DNA of 64,000 nt from an uncultured Clostridia bacterium. GTDB taxonomy: Bacteria; Bacillota; Clostridia; Christensenellales; Borkfalkiaceae. Where the stretch lies: contig CALVWX010000003.1 in assembly GCA_944368215.1 (NCBI GenBank), forward strand, positions 1 to 64,000, written 5' to 3'. Below are positions 17,949-27,295 of this stretch, piece after piece (the first letter of the stretch is position 1; each line of letters starts with the position of its first letter). The notes under the pieces were generated by a model. The model searched no databases, was not told where the DNA came from, and worked only from the letters and a program-made list of their open reading frames with translations. Position numbers and translations under genes: made by a program.

Positions 17949-19661
17949 ATTTTTGATTGGATATTTGAGCCTGTCGTAAGCGCAATAAAGGATTGGTTTT
18001 ATAGCGTCCTATATAAGTTTCAGGCAGGCGTTTGTTACATCATAGATTTTATCAAGCAAATATTTTATAAGCTATGCGGGCTTGATACGGTGCTTGTGGA
18101 CGGTAAAAAAGTTGACCTTGTTTCAAGCCTTGTGCAGTCGAACACTATACACAGAGTGTTCTTAACGATAATGCTTATCGGCGTAATTTTGCTGACGTTA
18201 TTTGTCATTATTGCGCTTATCCGTGCGAACTATCAATCGAACGAAAGAAAGACGAGAGGGGCGATTATATCGAAAGCAGGACAGAGCCTGTTGATATTTT
18301 TGCTGATACAGTTCTTATTGCTTGCGGGTATGACGCTTGTTAATACAATTATGGCGTCAATCAATTCTTCAATGCAAATCTACATAACAGAGGGGCAATC
18401 ATCGATAGGCGGGCAGATGCTTATAACGACGGGCAATAATGCTTTTATAGGTTCGTCAGGCGATAGAGAAGCAATAGAGAGAATGTTTCTATCGGGCGAA
18501 TTGGACTATAACAAGCTGTCGGTAGTAAAGCAGTATTACGACATAGCCGAGATGAACTATGTCGTAGGAATTTTGGGCGGACTTGTAATGCTCGTAATGT
18601 TTGTGATTTCAAGCATTACGTTCATACAGAGAATTTTCGATATTATCTTACTCTACATCATTTCGCCGATTACGACAAGCACGATTCCGCTCGACGACGG
18701 CAACCGTTTCCGTGTTTGGAAAGATATGCTGATTTCAAAGATACTCGGTGCATACGGAATTATCTTGGTAATGAATTTATTTTTCCTGATAATGCCGCAA
18801 ATCAACCGAATGACTTTCTTCGACAACGGTTTCCAAAATGGGTTAGTTTACTTCCTGTTTATGATCGGCGGCGCGTTTGCGATAACCAAAGCCAATCTTG
18901 TAATTTCGCAGTTATGCGGTAGTCAGGCAGGCGGCAGAGAATTTGCGCAGATGATTTACAACTTCCGTTCAGGCATTGCTTTTGCAAAAGCAACGACGGG
19001 GGCTGTCGGTGCAGTAGTTGGTGGTGCGGTAGGCGGCTCGGATTACTTGAAGCACAGAAAGCAAGGACATACGAAGGGCGAGAGCTTGAATATGAGCGTT
19101 CACAGTAACCGCAATCAGAGAGTTGTGCAGGAAGAAAGCAAACATCCGAAGGCGGACAAAGCGAAACAGATCGCGGGCGCACCGTTACGTTTGGCAACCT
19201 TGCCCATAGGGGTTGTGAAAGACTTATTGCAGGGCGGTGTGATTACGGCAGGTAAAAACTTTATTCCGAGATTAAAGAACGTTGCGGTCGGAAAAACGCT
19301 AACTAACCGCGCAGACGTTAAACCGAAAACGCCGAAAGCGGAAACGGCGGCGCAGGCAAGTCAAGCGACGAAAAAAGCCGAAGAAGTCGTAAGTAAAACA
19401 AGCCGAAACGAAGATACAGGTGGTGGAGACGTTCCGCCTAATAATCCGCCCGCAGGTAGTGATAATTCGGACGGCGGCGATATGACTTCGACGCGAGATT
19501 CGGACGTAAGCGTTGATACGAGCGCGACAGTTGCGGCGGACAAAAATAAGGGCGCAGATACAGGCTCGACAAGAGAGACGAGCGGACATACAACGCTGAC
19601 GCCGATAGCCGACGAGGAGGACGGAGATAATGCGGATAATTCCGAAGAACACAAAGATTAA
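17949..19661 (+). CDS. VirB6/TrbL-like channel protein (Mbov_0396 family), ATT start likely
   Basis: A polytopic protein of about 570 residues with some six hydrophobic segments, then a basic and finally a Thr/Ser/Asp-rich cytoplasmic C-terminal third. The first GTG in frame is at 18090, but the frame stays open upstream and encodes FDWIFEPVVSAIKDWFY, a fitting amphipathic N-terminus. GGGAGG lies 7 bases before an in-frame ATT at 17949, and no ATG, GTG or TTG is available in that stretch. I therefore propose initiation at ATT, giving 47 more residues. It overlaps the VirB4 gene by 32 bp. Confidence 0.78.
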   Translation: MFDWIFEPVVSAIKDWFYSVLYKFQAGVCYIIDFIKQIFYKLCGLDTVLVDGKKVDLVSSLVQSNTIHRVFLTIMLIGVILLTLFVIIALIRANYQSNERKTRGAIISKAGQSLLIFLLIQFLLLAGMTLVNTIMASINSSMQIYITEGQSSIGGQMLITTGNNAFIGSSGDREAIERMFLSGELDYNKLSVVKQYYDIAEMNYVVGILGGLVMLVMFVISSITFIQRIFDIILLYIISPITTSTIPLDDGNRFRVWKDMLISKILGAYGIILVMNLFFLIMPQINRMTFFDNGFQNGLVYFLFMIGGAFAITKANLVISQLCGSQAGGREFAQMIYNFRSGIAFAKATTGAVGAVVGGAVGGSDYLKHRKQGHTKGESLNMSVHSNRNQRVVQEESKHPKADKAKQIAGAPLRLATLPIGVVKDLLQGGVITAGKNFIPRLKNVAVGKTLTNRADVKPKTPKAETAAQASQATKKAEEVVSKTSRNEDTGGGDVPPNNPPAGSDNSDGGDMTSTRDSDVSVDTSATVAADKNKGADTGSTRETSGHTTLTPIADEEDGDNADNSEEHKD

Positions 19662-22251
19662 AATGACTTTTTATAAGGGCATTACCTTGTCCGACGTTAT
19701 TGTAGGGTTTATAGGTTTAGTGCTTGTGGCGATTGCGTTGTCAAGCAATCTGTCGTTCAGGTTTCTGATTGCGGGCGGCATTATGATTGCTTTTATTCCG
19801 CTTTTCATATCGGTAAACGGCGATAGGCTGTATAAGATTGTCGGTTACTTTTTCAAGCACTTGGTAAGCCGTAAAAAGTTCAGAAAAGCACAAAAGGGCG
19901 AGACGATAAAGAACGATATACAGAGCATAGTTCCGTATGAAAAAATATGCGGCAACGGCATTATTGCCTTGAAAGATTTGCGTTTTGCGGGCGTTATGGA
20001 AATCCACCCTGTGGATTTCCGTATGCTCGGCGAGTTCGACCAAAACGCGCTGATAGACGGGGCTTTTGCGAGAGTGCTGAATAATGTTGCCGTAGGCTCG
20101 GAAGCGGACATTGTGAAGTTAGAACGTCCTTTAATCTTGGATAACTTCGTGTCGGACGAAATGGAACGCATCGTCAAGATCGCGGAAAGCAAGGAAAAAG
20201 GCGAGCTTACCGATAAAGAGTACGAAACGAGAGTGGATGTAATTCAAGACCGTATAACGACAATCGACGAGATGAACAGCAGCAAGCCGATTTTGTACGC
20301 GCGGTATTACCTTGTGTTGCAGAGCGGAAGCGAAAGGGATTTGAGTTCGCAGTTGCAACACGCAACGGTGGCATTGCAGTCGTCGGGTATCGAAGCGAGA
20401 ATTTTGAACAACAGAGAGCTTGCAGCGTTTATTCGGTATTCGATCGACAGCAATTTCGACGAGCGCAGCTTGGACGGCGAGAAAAACTATGCAAAGCATT
20501 TTATTCCGGACGAAGTAAATTTCAGGCTCACGTCAACGCAGCAGAACGGAAAGACTTTAACGCATTTCGTCATCAACAATTATCCTTTGCGCGTTTGCAA
20601 CGGTTGGGGCGAAGGGCTGTTCGATATTCCGAATACAAAGGTCGTAATGAAGATGAAGCCCGTAGAAAAGTTCAAAGCGGTGCGCCGTATCGACAATGCG
20701 ATTTTGGAAGTGCAAACGCAAAGTAAGAAAAACAGGGCAAGCGACGTAATAGAGAAAGACACGCACTTGGAGAGTATGCAAAGGCTGTTGTTGGATTTGC
20801 AGAACGAAAACGACGTGCTGTTCGATACGACGATTATTCTTACCGCTTACGATGAAAAGGGCAAAAACTTCGTCAAGAAACAGGTGTGCCGCAGGCTTCG
20901 GGAAATGGGCTTTGGGTATAACGAAATGATAGGCAGACAAATGGCTACCTATCTTACAAGTCAGATTTGTTCGACGGACAAGCTGAACGTATCGCGCGGT
21001 ATTCAGACGAGCAGTATAGCGGCGGTGTTTCCTTTCATAAGCAACGCTATCGTTGACGATAAGGGCTTGCTTATCGGCGAAAATAAGTTGCCCGTATTCG
21101 TGGACTTTACCAAAAGAGACGAAGCACATCTGTCGTCAAATATGATCGTTCTCGGAAAGCCGGGAAGCGGTAAAAGTTACGCTTGCAAAAGCGTGATTGC
21201 CAATATCGCAAGTTGCAATACCCGCGTGTTCGTGCTTGATCCCGAAAGCGAATACGGCAAGTTATGTCAGAGCTTCGGCGGTAAGGTTTTGGACGTATCG
21301 AGCGGCAAGTTCGGCAAGCTCAATCCGTTCCATATCATCAGGACGGAGGACGACGGAAACAGCGACGGCACGAGCAACGATTACTTTGCGCACTTGCAGT
21401 TTATCGAAGAATTTTACCGCGTCGTATTGCCGGGCATAAATGCCGATTCGTTGGAACTTCTCAATAAACTTACGCAGGAATTGTACGAGAAGAAGGGCAT
21501 TACCGCTTACACCGATTTATCTAAAATTACGGCGAAACAGTACCCGACGTTTGACGATCTCGGCGAACTTATCGACGAGCGGGTGGAAAGGGAAAAAGAC
21601 GAATATAATCGCGGCTGTCTGAAAGTGCTGATGAACTACATATCCAAGTTCCGTAAAGGCGGCAGATACAGCAATCTTTGGAACGGCGCAACGTCGTTCA
21701 ATCCGCAGGAAAATTTCGTCGTATTCGATTTTCAAAAGCTGCTTGCGAACAAGAATAATATCGTTGCAAATGCACAGATGCTTTTGATCGTGAAGTGGCT
21801 TGAAAACGAAGTCGTAAAGAATAAGGACTACAACGTAAAACACGGCACGACAAGACGGTTGGTTGTTGCGGTGGACGAAGCGCATTTATTCATCGACGAG
21901 AAATACCCGATTGCGCTTGACTTTATGGCGAGTCTTGCAAAGCGTATTCGTAAGTACGAAGGTATGCTGATTACCATTACGCAGAGCGTAAAGGACGTTG
22001 CGGGGACACCCGAAATTGCGAGAAAAAGTCAGGCACTCATAGACGTATGTCAGTATTCGATGATATTCAGTCTTTCGCCGAACGATATGAGCGACTTATG
22101 TGATTTGTATGCCCACGCAGGGCAAATAAACGAAGCGGAACAGAATTATATCATGCACAATAAGCGCGGTACGGCGTTCTTCATTTCGTCGTCGCAGAAC
22201 AGGTCGAATATCGACATCGTTACAAGCGATTATATTGAGAGCTTGTTTTAA
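19630..22251 (+). CDS. virB4: VirB4-type conjugation ATPase with PrgI-like N-terminus (Mbov_0397 family)
   Basis: An 873-residue ATPase powering substrate transfer and pilus assembly. The first ~75 residues contain two membrane helices in PrgI arrangement, fused to a VirB4 body. Walker A is LGKPGSGKS near residue 508 and Walker B is VVAVDEAHLFIDE near residue 745, followed by the TQSVKD sensor segment. PrgI and VirB4 are separate genes in many Gram-positive systems; here they are one chain, as in Mbov_0397 proteins. It overlaps the upstream gene and ends 14 bp before the next. Confidence 0.9.
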   Translation: MRIIPKNTKIKMTFYKGITLSDVIVGFIGLVLVAIALSSNLSFRFLIAGGIMIAFIPLFISVNGDRLYKIVGYFFKHLVSRKKFRKAQKGETIKNDIQSIVPYEKICGNGIIALKDLRFAGVMEIHPVDFRMLGEFDQNALIDGAFARVLNNVAVGSEADIVKLERPLILDNFVSDEMERIVKIAESKEKGELTDKEYETRVDVIQDRITTIDEMNSSKPILYARYYLVLQSGSERDLSSQLQHATVALQSSGIEARILNNRELAAFIRYSIDSNFDERSLDGEKNYAKHFIPDEVNFRLTSTQQNGKTLTHFVINNYPLRVCNGWGEGLFDIPNTKVVMKMKPVEKFKAVRRIDNAILEVQTQSKKNRASDVIEKDTHLESMQRLLLDLQNENDVLFDTTIILTAYDEKGKNFVKKQVCRRLREMGFGYNEMIGRQMATYLTSQICSTDKLNVSRGIQTSSIAAVFPFISNAIVDDKGLLIGENKLPVFVDFTKRDEAHLSSNMIVLGKPGSGKSYACKSVIANIASCNTRVFVLDPESEYGKLCQSFGGKVLDVSSGKFGKLNPFHIIRTEDDGNSDGTSNDYFAHLQFIEEFYRVVLPGINADSLELLNKLTQELYEKKGITAYTDLSKITAKQYPTFDDLGELIDERVEREKDEYNRGCLKVLMNYISKFRKGGRYSNLWNGATSFNPQENFVVFDFQKLLANKNNIVANAQMLLIVKWLENEVVKNKDYNVKHGTTRRLVVAVDEAHLFIDEKYPIALDFMASLAKRIRKYEGMLITITQSVKDVAGTPEIARKSQALIDVCQYSMIFSLSPNDMSDLCDLYAHAGQINEAEQNYIMHNKRGTAFFISSSQNRSNIDIVTSDYIESLF

Positions 22252-22265
22252 GTTAAGGGAGGCTT

Positions 22266-23063
22266 ATGGGGTATTCGATTATCTATGATCGCAGAAGCGT
22301 AAAATTGAAAGACGGAACTTACATTTTGATGATGCAAACGGGGGCTAATAATTGTTCCGAATTTATTAACGGCAGAGAGGTTGCCGAAAAGTATTGGATC
22401 GGGTTGCATTTGATAAATGAAAAAGCGGGCGAAATAAGTTGTTCGTTAGAACAAATGAAAGCTCGGATTGCAGAGTATGCAACGTGTTACGGAAGCATTG
22501 CAAAGAGTCGCGGCAATTTTTTTCAGTCGGAAGAAAGTATGCGAAAATACTTGGAGGGCGGATTGAAATATCCATATACGTTCGATGAGTATAAGGCGGC
22601 GGGTAATATGTTCCGAGTCAGTTGTTGGGATAAAGAACAACATAAAATCGTTTGGCGAGATGTTTATAGCGAGGAAGAAATGTCGGCTACGATAAAAGAA
22701 TTTGTTGCTAATCCCAACAATGAATGTGTGAATGTAAAGTTTTCGGGGCGGGAACTGAGTCCTATCAAAAGTTACGGACACAGACAACCGAAAGAAAAAG
22801 CAACGCATGGATATATGATATGCGCAACCGACGCAAGCGGAGCAAAGATGTATTTCAAAAAGAAAACACCGAAACAATTGCGGTTTACCGACGTAACAAA
22901 TAACGCGCGTATATTCGGCAAAAAGGAACAAGCACAAAAGTATTTGGATTCTTTACCCGCCGTGAAAGCAGCCGTGGAGTTTTCCATTGAAGAATACAAC
23001 GCATCAGCACTAACAAATCAGCCCGAATTAAATCCTGCAAAAACGGAAAGCGAAATGGAATGA
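22266..23063 (+). CDS. Hypothetical ICE protein with E-S-E-M-E tail
   Basis: A 265-residue protein with no motif I recognise. It mixes alpha and beta segments, has several aromatic residues and no membrane helix. A strong AAGGGAGG site precedes ATG 22266. It is the first gene after the secretion-machine genes. Its C-terminus, PAKTESEME, is the first example of the acidic Met-containing tail that recurs through the accessory region. The stop overlaps the next start (ATGA). Confidence 0.7.
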   Translation: MGYSIIYDRRSVKLKDGTYILMMQTGANNCSEFINGREVAEKYWIGLHLINEKAGEISCSLEQMKARIAEYATCYGSIAKSRGNFFQSEESMRKYLEGGLKYPYTFDEYKAAGNMFRVSCWDKEQHKIVWRDVYSEEEMSATIKEFVANPNNECVNVKFSGRELSPIKSYGHRQPKEKATHGYMICATDASGAKMYFKKKTPKQLRFTDVTNNARIFGKKEQAQKYLDSLPAVKAAVEFSIEEYNASALTNQPELNPAKTESEME

Positions 23064-23485
23064 GTACAAGAAGTTTTATATGCAAAGAGTTACCTGACGG
23101 AAGTTATTACGGAATTTACTGTCATAACAACGGTGGGTTGAAAAACAACGGGGCAATGCTACTTGAAAACTATATAGAGCCGTCAAAAATTGAAGAATTG
23201 CTTGCGCTCGGAGATTTGAGTTCTCTTGGCGCACAAATAGAAGATACGGATAATCCCGATGATTTAACAAATAAGTGTTGCTCATATTCCCGTGATTTCG
23301 GAGAGGACTATGAACACAATAAGCCGCGTGTAGTTTCGTTAAGGAACGCTCGTATGTCGGATATTAAGTATATGTACGTTTTTGGAATAGATGGTAAATG
23401 GCGGTATATCGATCTTTGGAAAAAAAGGTCAAAGTTTCAAGATGTACAGGAAGCGTTGCAGAAAGAAAATACAGCAGAAATGTAA
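23060..23485 (+). CDS. Hypothetical STRSFI-type protein with T-A-E-M tail
   Basis: A 141-residue protein starting MSTRSFICKELPDGSYYGIYCHNNGG. This N-terminus is familiar from phage- and plasmid-borne proteins of unknown function (MSTRS-I...GxYCHxDG). It contains ELLALGDLSSLG at about residue 50. The C-terminus reads ENTAEM. It is translationally coupled to the gene upstream (ATGA) and followed by its own AGGGAGA site for the next gene, so the tail is not needed as a ribosome site here. Confidence 0.7.
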   Translation: MSTRSFICKELPDGSYYGIYCHNNGGLKNNGAMLLENYIEPSKIEELLALGDLSSLGAQIEDTDNPDDLTNKCCSYSRDFGEDYEHNKPRVVSLRNARMSDIKYMYVFGIDGKWRYIDLWKKRSKFQDVQEALQKENTAEM

Positions 23486-23495
23486 AAGGGAGACA

Positions 23496-24047
23496 ATGTT
23501 TACAGACATCTATAATACGCAAAAAAAGTACAGCGTTGTTTACGCAGATCCGCCGTGGAGTTTTCGGGTGTGGTCGGATAAGGGAAAAGGACGAAGCGCG
23601 GACAAGCATTACCCTACTATGCAAAAGGCGGATATTCAAAAGTTGCCTATACAGCCAATTTGCGAAAAGGACAGCGTGTTGCTGTTATGGATAACAGCCC
23701 CGTGTTTAATCGAGGGAATAGAGCTTGTAAGAGCGTGGGGATTTACATATAAGACGGTTGCTTTCACTTGGGTAAAGCAAAACAAGAAAAGCGACAGTAT
23801 CTTTAAGGGAATGGGCTATTACACCCGTGCAAATGCGGAATACTGTTTGCTTGCAACGAAGGGCGAAGTGTTGGAAAGAAAATCGCACTCTGTTTCATCG
23901 GTAATTATTTCACATTTGGAACGGCACAGTAAAAAGCCCGACGAAGTGCGAGAACGTATCGTTGAACTGTTCGGCGACGTGCCGAGGATAGAACTCTTTG
24001 CACGTCAACACGCTGTCGGTTGGGATTGTTGGGGGAATGAGGTGTAG
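23496..24047 (+). CDS. MT-A70 family adenine methyltransferase, copy 1
   Basis: A 183-residue protein with the catalytic DPPW motif (about residues 19-22), a strand LLLWITAPCL, and a C-terminal RELFGDVPRIELFAR-type block (VELFGDVPRIELFAR) with W-G-N end. MT-A70 proteins methylate N6 of adenine using SAM. Short versions are common in phages and ICEs, where they may protect the DNA from restriction. The ATG at 23496 has AGGGAGA upstream and is preferred over an in-frame start at 23391, which would read through the previous gene. A second copy follows at once. Confidence 0.88.
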   Translation: MFTDIYNTQKKYSVVYADPPWSFRVWSDKGKGRSADKHYPTMQKADIQKLPIQPICEKDSVLLLWITAPCLIEGIELVRAWGFTYKTVAFTWVKQNKKSDSIFKGMGYYTRANAEYCLLATKGEVLERKSHSVSSVIISHLERHSKKPDEVRERIVELFGDVPRIELFARQHAVGWDCWGNEV

Positions 24048-24049
24048 CT

Positions 24050-24616
24050 ATGTTTGCGGACATTTATAAAACGGACAAGCGATACAACGTAATTTACGCA
24101 GATCCGCCGTGGCGGTATAACAAACGGAACAATGCAAAAACAAAGTTCGGCAAGGGCGCAAACGGGCATTACAATCTTATGACGATGCAGGATATAAAAG
24201 CGTTGCCGATACCGAAAATTGCGGCTGAAAATTGCGCGCTGTTTTTGTGGGTAACATTCCCGTATATAAACGAGCAAATAAAATTGTTTGAAGATTGGGG
24301 ATTCGAATATACCACGCTCGGATTCAGTTAGGTAAAGACAAATCCAAAGAACGGCAAGCCCTTTTTCGGTATCGGATATTATGCAAAAAGCAACTGCGAA
24401 GTCTGTCTTATGGGCATTAAAGGAAAGATGAAGCCCGTGAGTAATTCGGTGTCGAGTTGCGTTATATCGCCGCGTCGGGAGCATAGCCGAAAGCCTGACG
24501 AAGTGCGTGAGCGAATCGTGGAACTGTTCGGCGACGTGCCGAGGATAGAACTATTTGCGAGACAATGGGCGGCGGGGTGGGATTGTTGGGGAGACGAATG
24601 CACGATATGTGCATAA
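24050..24616 (+). pseudogene. MT-A70 methyltransferase, copy 2, interrupted by an amber codon
   Basis: A tandem paralog of the previous gene (the shared C-terminal block includes FGDVPRIELFAR). The frame opens at ATG 24050, contains the DPPW motif, and meets TAG at 24329-24331 after TTLGFS. The same frame then continues without interruption to TGC/GCA and a stop at 24616. Copy 1 has Trp at the matching place (AFTWVK against FS-stop-VK), so a TGG-to-TAG change explains it. It is either a fresh pseudogene or a stop that is read through. The split halves total about 188 codons. Confidence 0.85.
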
Positions 24617-24630
24617 AAAAGGAGGAATAA

Positions 24631-25425
24631 ATGCCTAATTGGGTAAGAAATCGTTTAACGATTGGCGGGGAAAACAGCGTTGAAATTATGAATTCGTTGC
24701 TTGTTAAAAGTGATATTGACGGCGAATATGATTTTGATTTTAACAAAATTCTACCTATGCCGACGGAATTGCTTATCGAAGCGGGTTCGGTTACTTATGA
24801 TGCGACAGCCCTGTATTTAACATACATTAATCCACTGATAGATTATTACGGCGAAAACAATATGAATGTTGAAGATTATATAAAGTTAAGTCGCAATATT
24901 CAGCATTCGCAAGTTGCTAAAAAGCCGAATTATGCTTTAAGCCGTGAAGAAATAGACAAATATTTGCAGGGTTTTGAGGATCGTGGCGACAACGAAAAAA
25001 TGGCGTTGGCGAAAGGCAAACAAGCGGTAGATAACTATTTGAAATACGGTGCGACCGATTGGTATGAGTGGAGTTGTAATAATTGGGGGACTAAATGGAA
25101 CGCTCATAATACCGAAGTGCCGAGCATTGAAACCCCCGAAGTCTATTTCGATACGGCTTGGAGTAGACCGTTGCCGATATTGCAAAGATTATCTCAAATG
25201 TATCCGAATAACAGTTTCAAGTATGAATATGCCGAGGAACAGGCGGGGTATTTTTCGGGAGAGTGTGTATTTGAAAACGGAGAACTTACAAACAACGAAG
25301 AATACGACATTGATAGCAAAGAGAGTTTTGAAAAGTATTTTGAACTTTGGGGTGGTGAAGAAGAATTTAAGTTCAATGAAAAAACGGGAACGTATGAGTA
25401 TATAGATGAGGAGGAAATGGCTTGA
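24631..25425 (+). CDS. Api92/DUF1281-like protein (YubB ferredoxin-like fold)
   Basis: A 264-residue protein beginning MPNWVRNRLTIGG, typical of Api92-like/DUF1281 proteins of plasmids and phages. A NWGTKWNAH block sits near residue 151, and a C-terminal alpha-beta module (FDTAWSRPLPIL, then FKYEYAEEQAGYFSGE) matches the YubB ferredoxin-like domain. Function is unknown in the family. It ends DEEEMA, a variant of the recurring acidic Met tail. A GGAGG site precedes the ATG, and it overlaps the next gene by 4 bp. A shorter relative lies at 36608. Confidence 0.75.
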   Translation: MPNWVRNRLTIGGENSVEIMNSLLVKSDIDGEYDFDFNKILPMPTELLIEAGSVTYDATALYLTYINPLIDYYGENNMNVEDYIKLSRNIQHSQVAKKPNYALSREEIDKYLQGFEDRGDNEKMALAKGKQAVDNYLKYGATDWYEWSCNNWGTKWNAHNTEVPSIETPEVYFDTAWSRPLPILQRLSQMYPNNSFKYEYAEEQAGYFSGECVFENGELTNNEEYDIDSKESFEKYFELWGGEEEFKFNEKTGTYEYIDEEEMA

Positions 25426-26234
25426 ACCGACAAAAGCATGACTACATAGTGGTGTCGTTTAGCGGTGGAAAGGACAGTACGGCGATGCTACTACGAATGA
25501 TCGAGTTGGGCGAACACATAGACGAGGTTATAACTTGCGATACATATAAAGAGTTTCCCGCTATGTACCGTCATCTTGCAACGGTCAAAACGGTAGTAGA
25601 AAGCGCGGGCATAAAGTACACGGCATTGAGAAACGAGAAGTCGTTTGATTATATGATGCTTGAATATCGCCCCGAAAATCCCAAAGGCTTTTTCGGAAAG
25701 TATCAGAACTTGAAAGGCAAGTCTTGGGCAACGGCGAAGGTGCGTTGGTGTACCAAAGAAATGAAAATACGGATTATCAACGGGCATCTTCGTGAACTGT
25801 CAGAGCAGTACAATATCATTCAATGCGTAGGTATTGCCGCAGATGAAACAGCTCGGCTTGAACGGAAAGGCAATCGGGAAAAGAATAAAAGATTGCCGTT
25901 AGCCGAGTGGGGTTGGACGGAGTCGGATTGTCTGAAATACTGTTACGAAAAAGGCTACGATTGGGAAGGGCTATACGAGATATACGATAGAGCTTCGTGT
26001 TGGTGTTGCCCGCTGCAATCGTTGAAAAGTTTACGTTCCTTGCGAACGCATTTCCCCGAACTATGGGAAGAACTGAAAGAAATGGACGCAAAGACGTGGC
26101 GTAAGTTTCAGGTCAACTATTCGGTTAAGGACTTGGAAAAAAGATTTCAGTTTGAAGAAGAAAGAACAAGGCGCAACTTGCCTATCCGGGGCAAGGAATT
26201 TTATTCGGAATTAAAACAACGCTTGAGTGCGTAA
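25422..26234 (+). CDS. PAPS reductase / ATP-pyrophosphatase family protein
   Basis: A 270-residue member of the adenine nucleotide alpha-hydrolase fold. It has a SGGKDS PP-loop at about residues 13-18, a CDTYKEFPAMYRH segment, and a C-terminal cluster CWCCPLQSLKSLRSL that probably binds metal. Chromosomal relatives reduce PAPS, while mobile-element versions are of unknown role and some (DndC-like) act in DNA sulfur modification. No other dnd gene is visible, so that role is not supported. The TTG start at 25422 has GGAGG 7 bases upstream. Confidence 0.75.
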   Translation: MNRQKHDYIVVSFSGGKDSTAMLLRMIELGEHIDEVITCDTYKEFPAMYRHLATVKTVVESAGIKYTALRNEKSFDYMMLEYRPENPKGFFGKYQNLKGKSWATAKVRWCTKEMKIRIINGHLRELSEQYNIIQCVGIAADETARLERKGNREKNKRLPLAEWGWTESDCLKYCYEKGYDWEGLYEIYDRASCWCCPLQSLKSLRSLRTHFPELWEELKEMDAKTWRKFQVNYSVKDLEKRFQFEEERTRRNLPIRGKEFYSELKQRLSA

Positions 26235-26260
26235 AAAACATTTTTAAGGAGACAAGGAAA

Positions 26261-27295
26261 ATGGAACAGAACAAAGAGACCGTAACGACGGTGGCGGATT
26301 ACACGGACGACGAGCGCGCGGAACTTAACGACAGAACCGATGCGCAGTATAAAAAGATTATCGCCGAGGGAAAATACAAGGATTTGCTTTTGATGTGCGG
26401 CGCGAACAGTAAATATTCGATAAGTAACATTATGCTTATGCTCGAACAGAATCCCGATATGACGGTTGCAAAGAGCATGAACGAATGGGCGCGCGAGGGC
26501 AGGCACATCAAGGAAGGTGCGGCAAGTATGGAAATTATCGCGCCTACCAAAGAGGAATACGAGGTAACGGCGAAGGATAAGGACGGCAATCCGAAGCTCG
26601 ACGAAGAAGGTAACGAAATCGTATATACCCGCGAAAAAACCGTCGGGTTTCATCCCGTTTATGTATTCGACGTTGCGGCAACCGAAGGCGCGGAAGTCAA
26701 GCCCTATGCAATCGGTAAAAAGGTGTCCGATAAAGAAAACAAAATCATTCTCGACGGCGTGTTCGCCGCGCTCTCGGCAAAGCATTGGAAATACAAATTC
26801 ACGGACGAGTCCGAATTTGCCGACGACGAAAACTACAAAATCGACAAAGAGAAAAAGACCGTCAAAATCTGCAAGGGCTTGGGCAACACGGCGACGGCTC
26901 TGACGGCAATCGAAGGCGCGAGCAGGGCAATCAACGACAATTACAAAGGCAGGGGCTTTGAGGGTATGACGGGCGAAAACGCTGAGAAAATCGAAGCTGA
27001 CAGCAGAGCGTGTATTCTTGCGGCGCATTTCGGTCTCGACACGAGCGGTTACAACTTCGATTATATGAAGAATATGACCGAAGAACAAACCGATATGTTC
27101 CGCGAAAATCTCAATCTCGTATGCGCGAGTACGAAGCTCGTTATGGACAAGATTTCCCGCGCGTTTTATAAAGACCAACAGGCGAGGGCGCAGGCTGCGC
27201 CCGACCCTTCCGCCGATAACGGCGGAGGGATAGAAGCCGACGAAGATCCCTTTCGTTCCGCAAACGCCAAGCGTTCGGAAATGGAAGCAGCTTGA
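26261..27295 (+). CDS. ArdC/LtrC-like antirestriction ssDNA-binding protein
   Basis: A 344-residue protein. Residues ~20-110 match the ArdC-type ssDNA-binding domain (KYSISNIMLMLEQNP, then AREGRHIKEGAASMEI). A helical C-terminal region (TAIEGASRAIND, then ESRACILAAHFGLDTSGYN-like) matches LtrC-type proteins of Gram-positive conjugative plasmids. No HExxH metalloprotease motif is seen, unlike full ArdC. In related plasmids ArdC is thought to protect incoming DNA and may enter the recipient with it. It ends KRSEMEAA. A GGAGA-type site precedes ATG 26261. Confidence 0.78.
   Translation: MEQNKETVTTVADYTDDERAELNDRTDAQYKKIIAEGKYKDLLLMCGANSKYSISNIMLMLEQNPDMTVAKSMNEWAREGRHIKEGAASMEIIAPTKEEYEVTAKDKDGNPKLDEEGNEIVYTREKTVGFHPVYVFDVAATEGAEVKPYAIGKKVSDKENKIILDGVFAALSAKHWKYKFTDESEFADDENYKIDKEKKTVKICKGLGNTATALTAIEGASRAINDNYKGRGFEGMTGENAEKIEADSRACILAAHFGLDTSGYNFDYMKNMTEEQTDMFRENLNLVCASTKLVMDKISRAFYKDQQARAQAAPDPSADNGGGIEADEDPFRSANAKRSEMEAA

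Noticed and set aside
25422..26234. DndC-type phosphorothioation gene
   Set aside because: The PP-loop fits the wider family, but no other dnd gene is nearby, so only the family-level call is supported.
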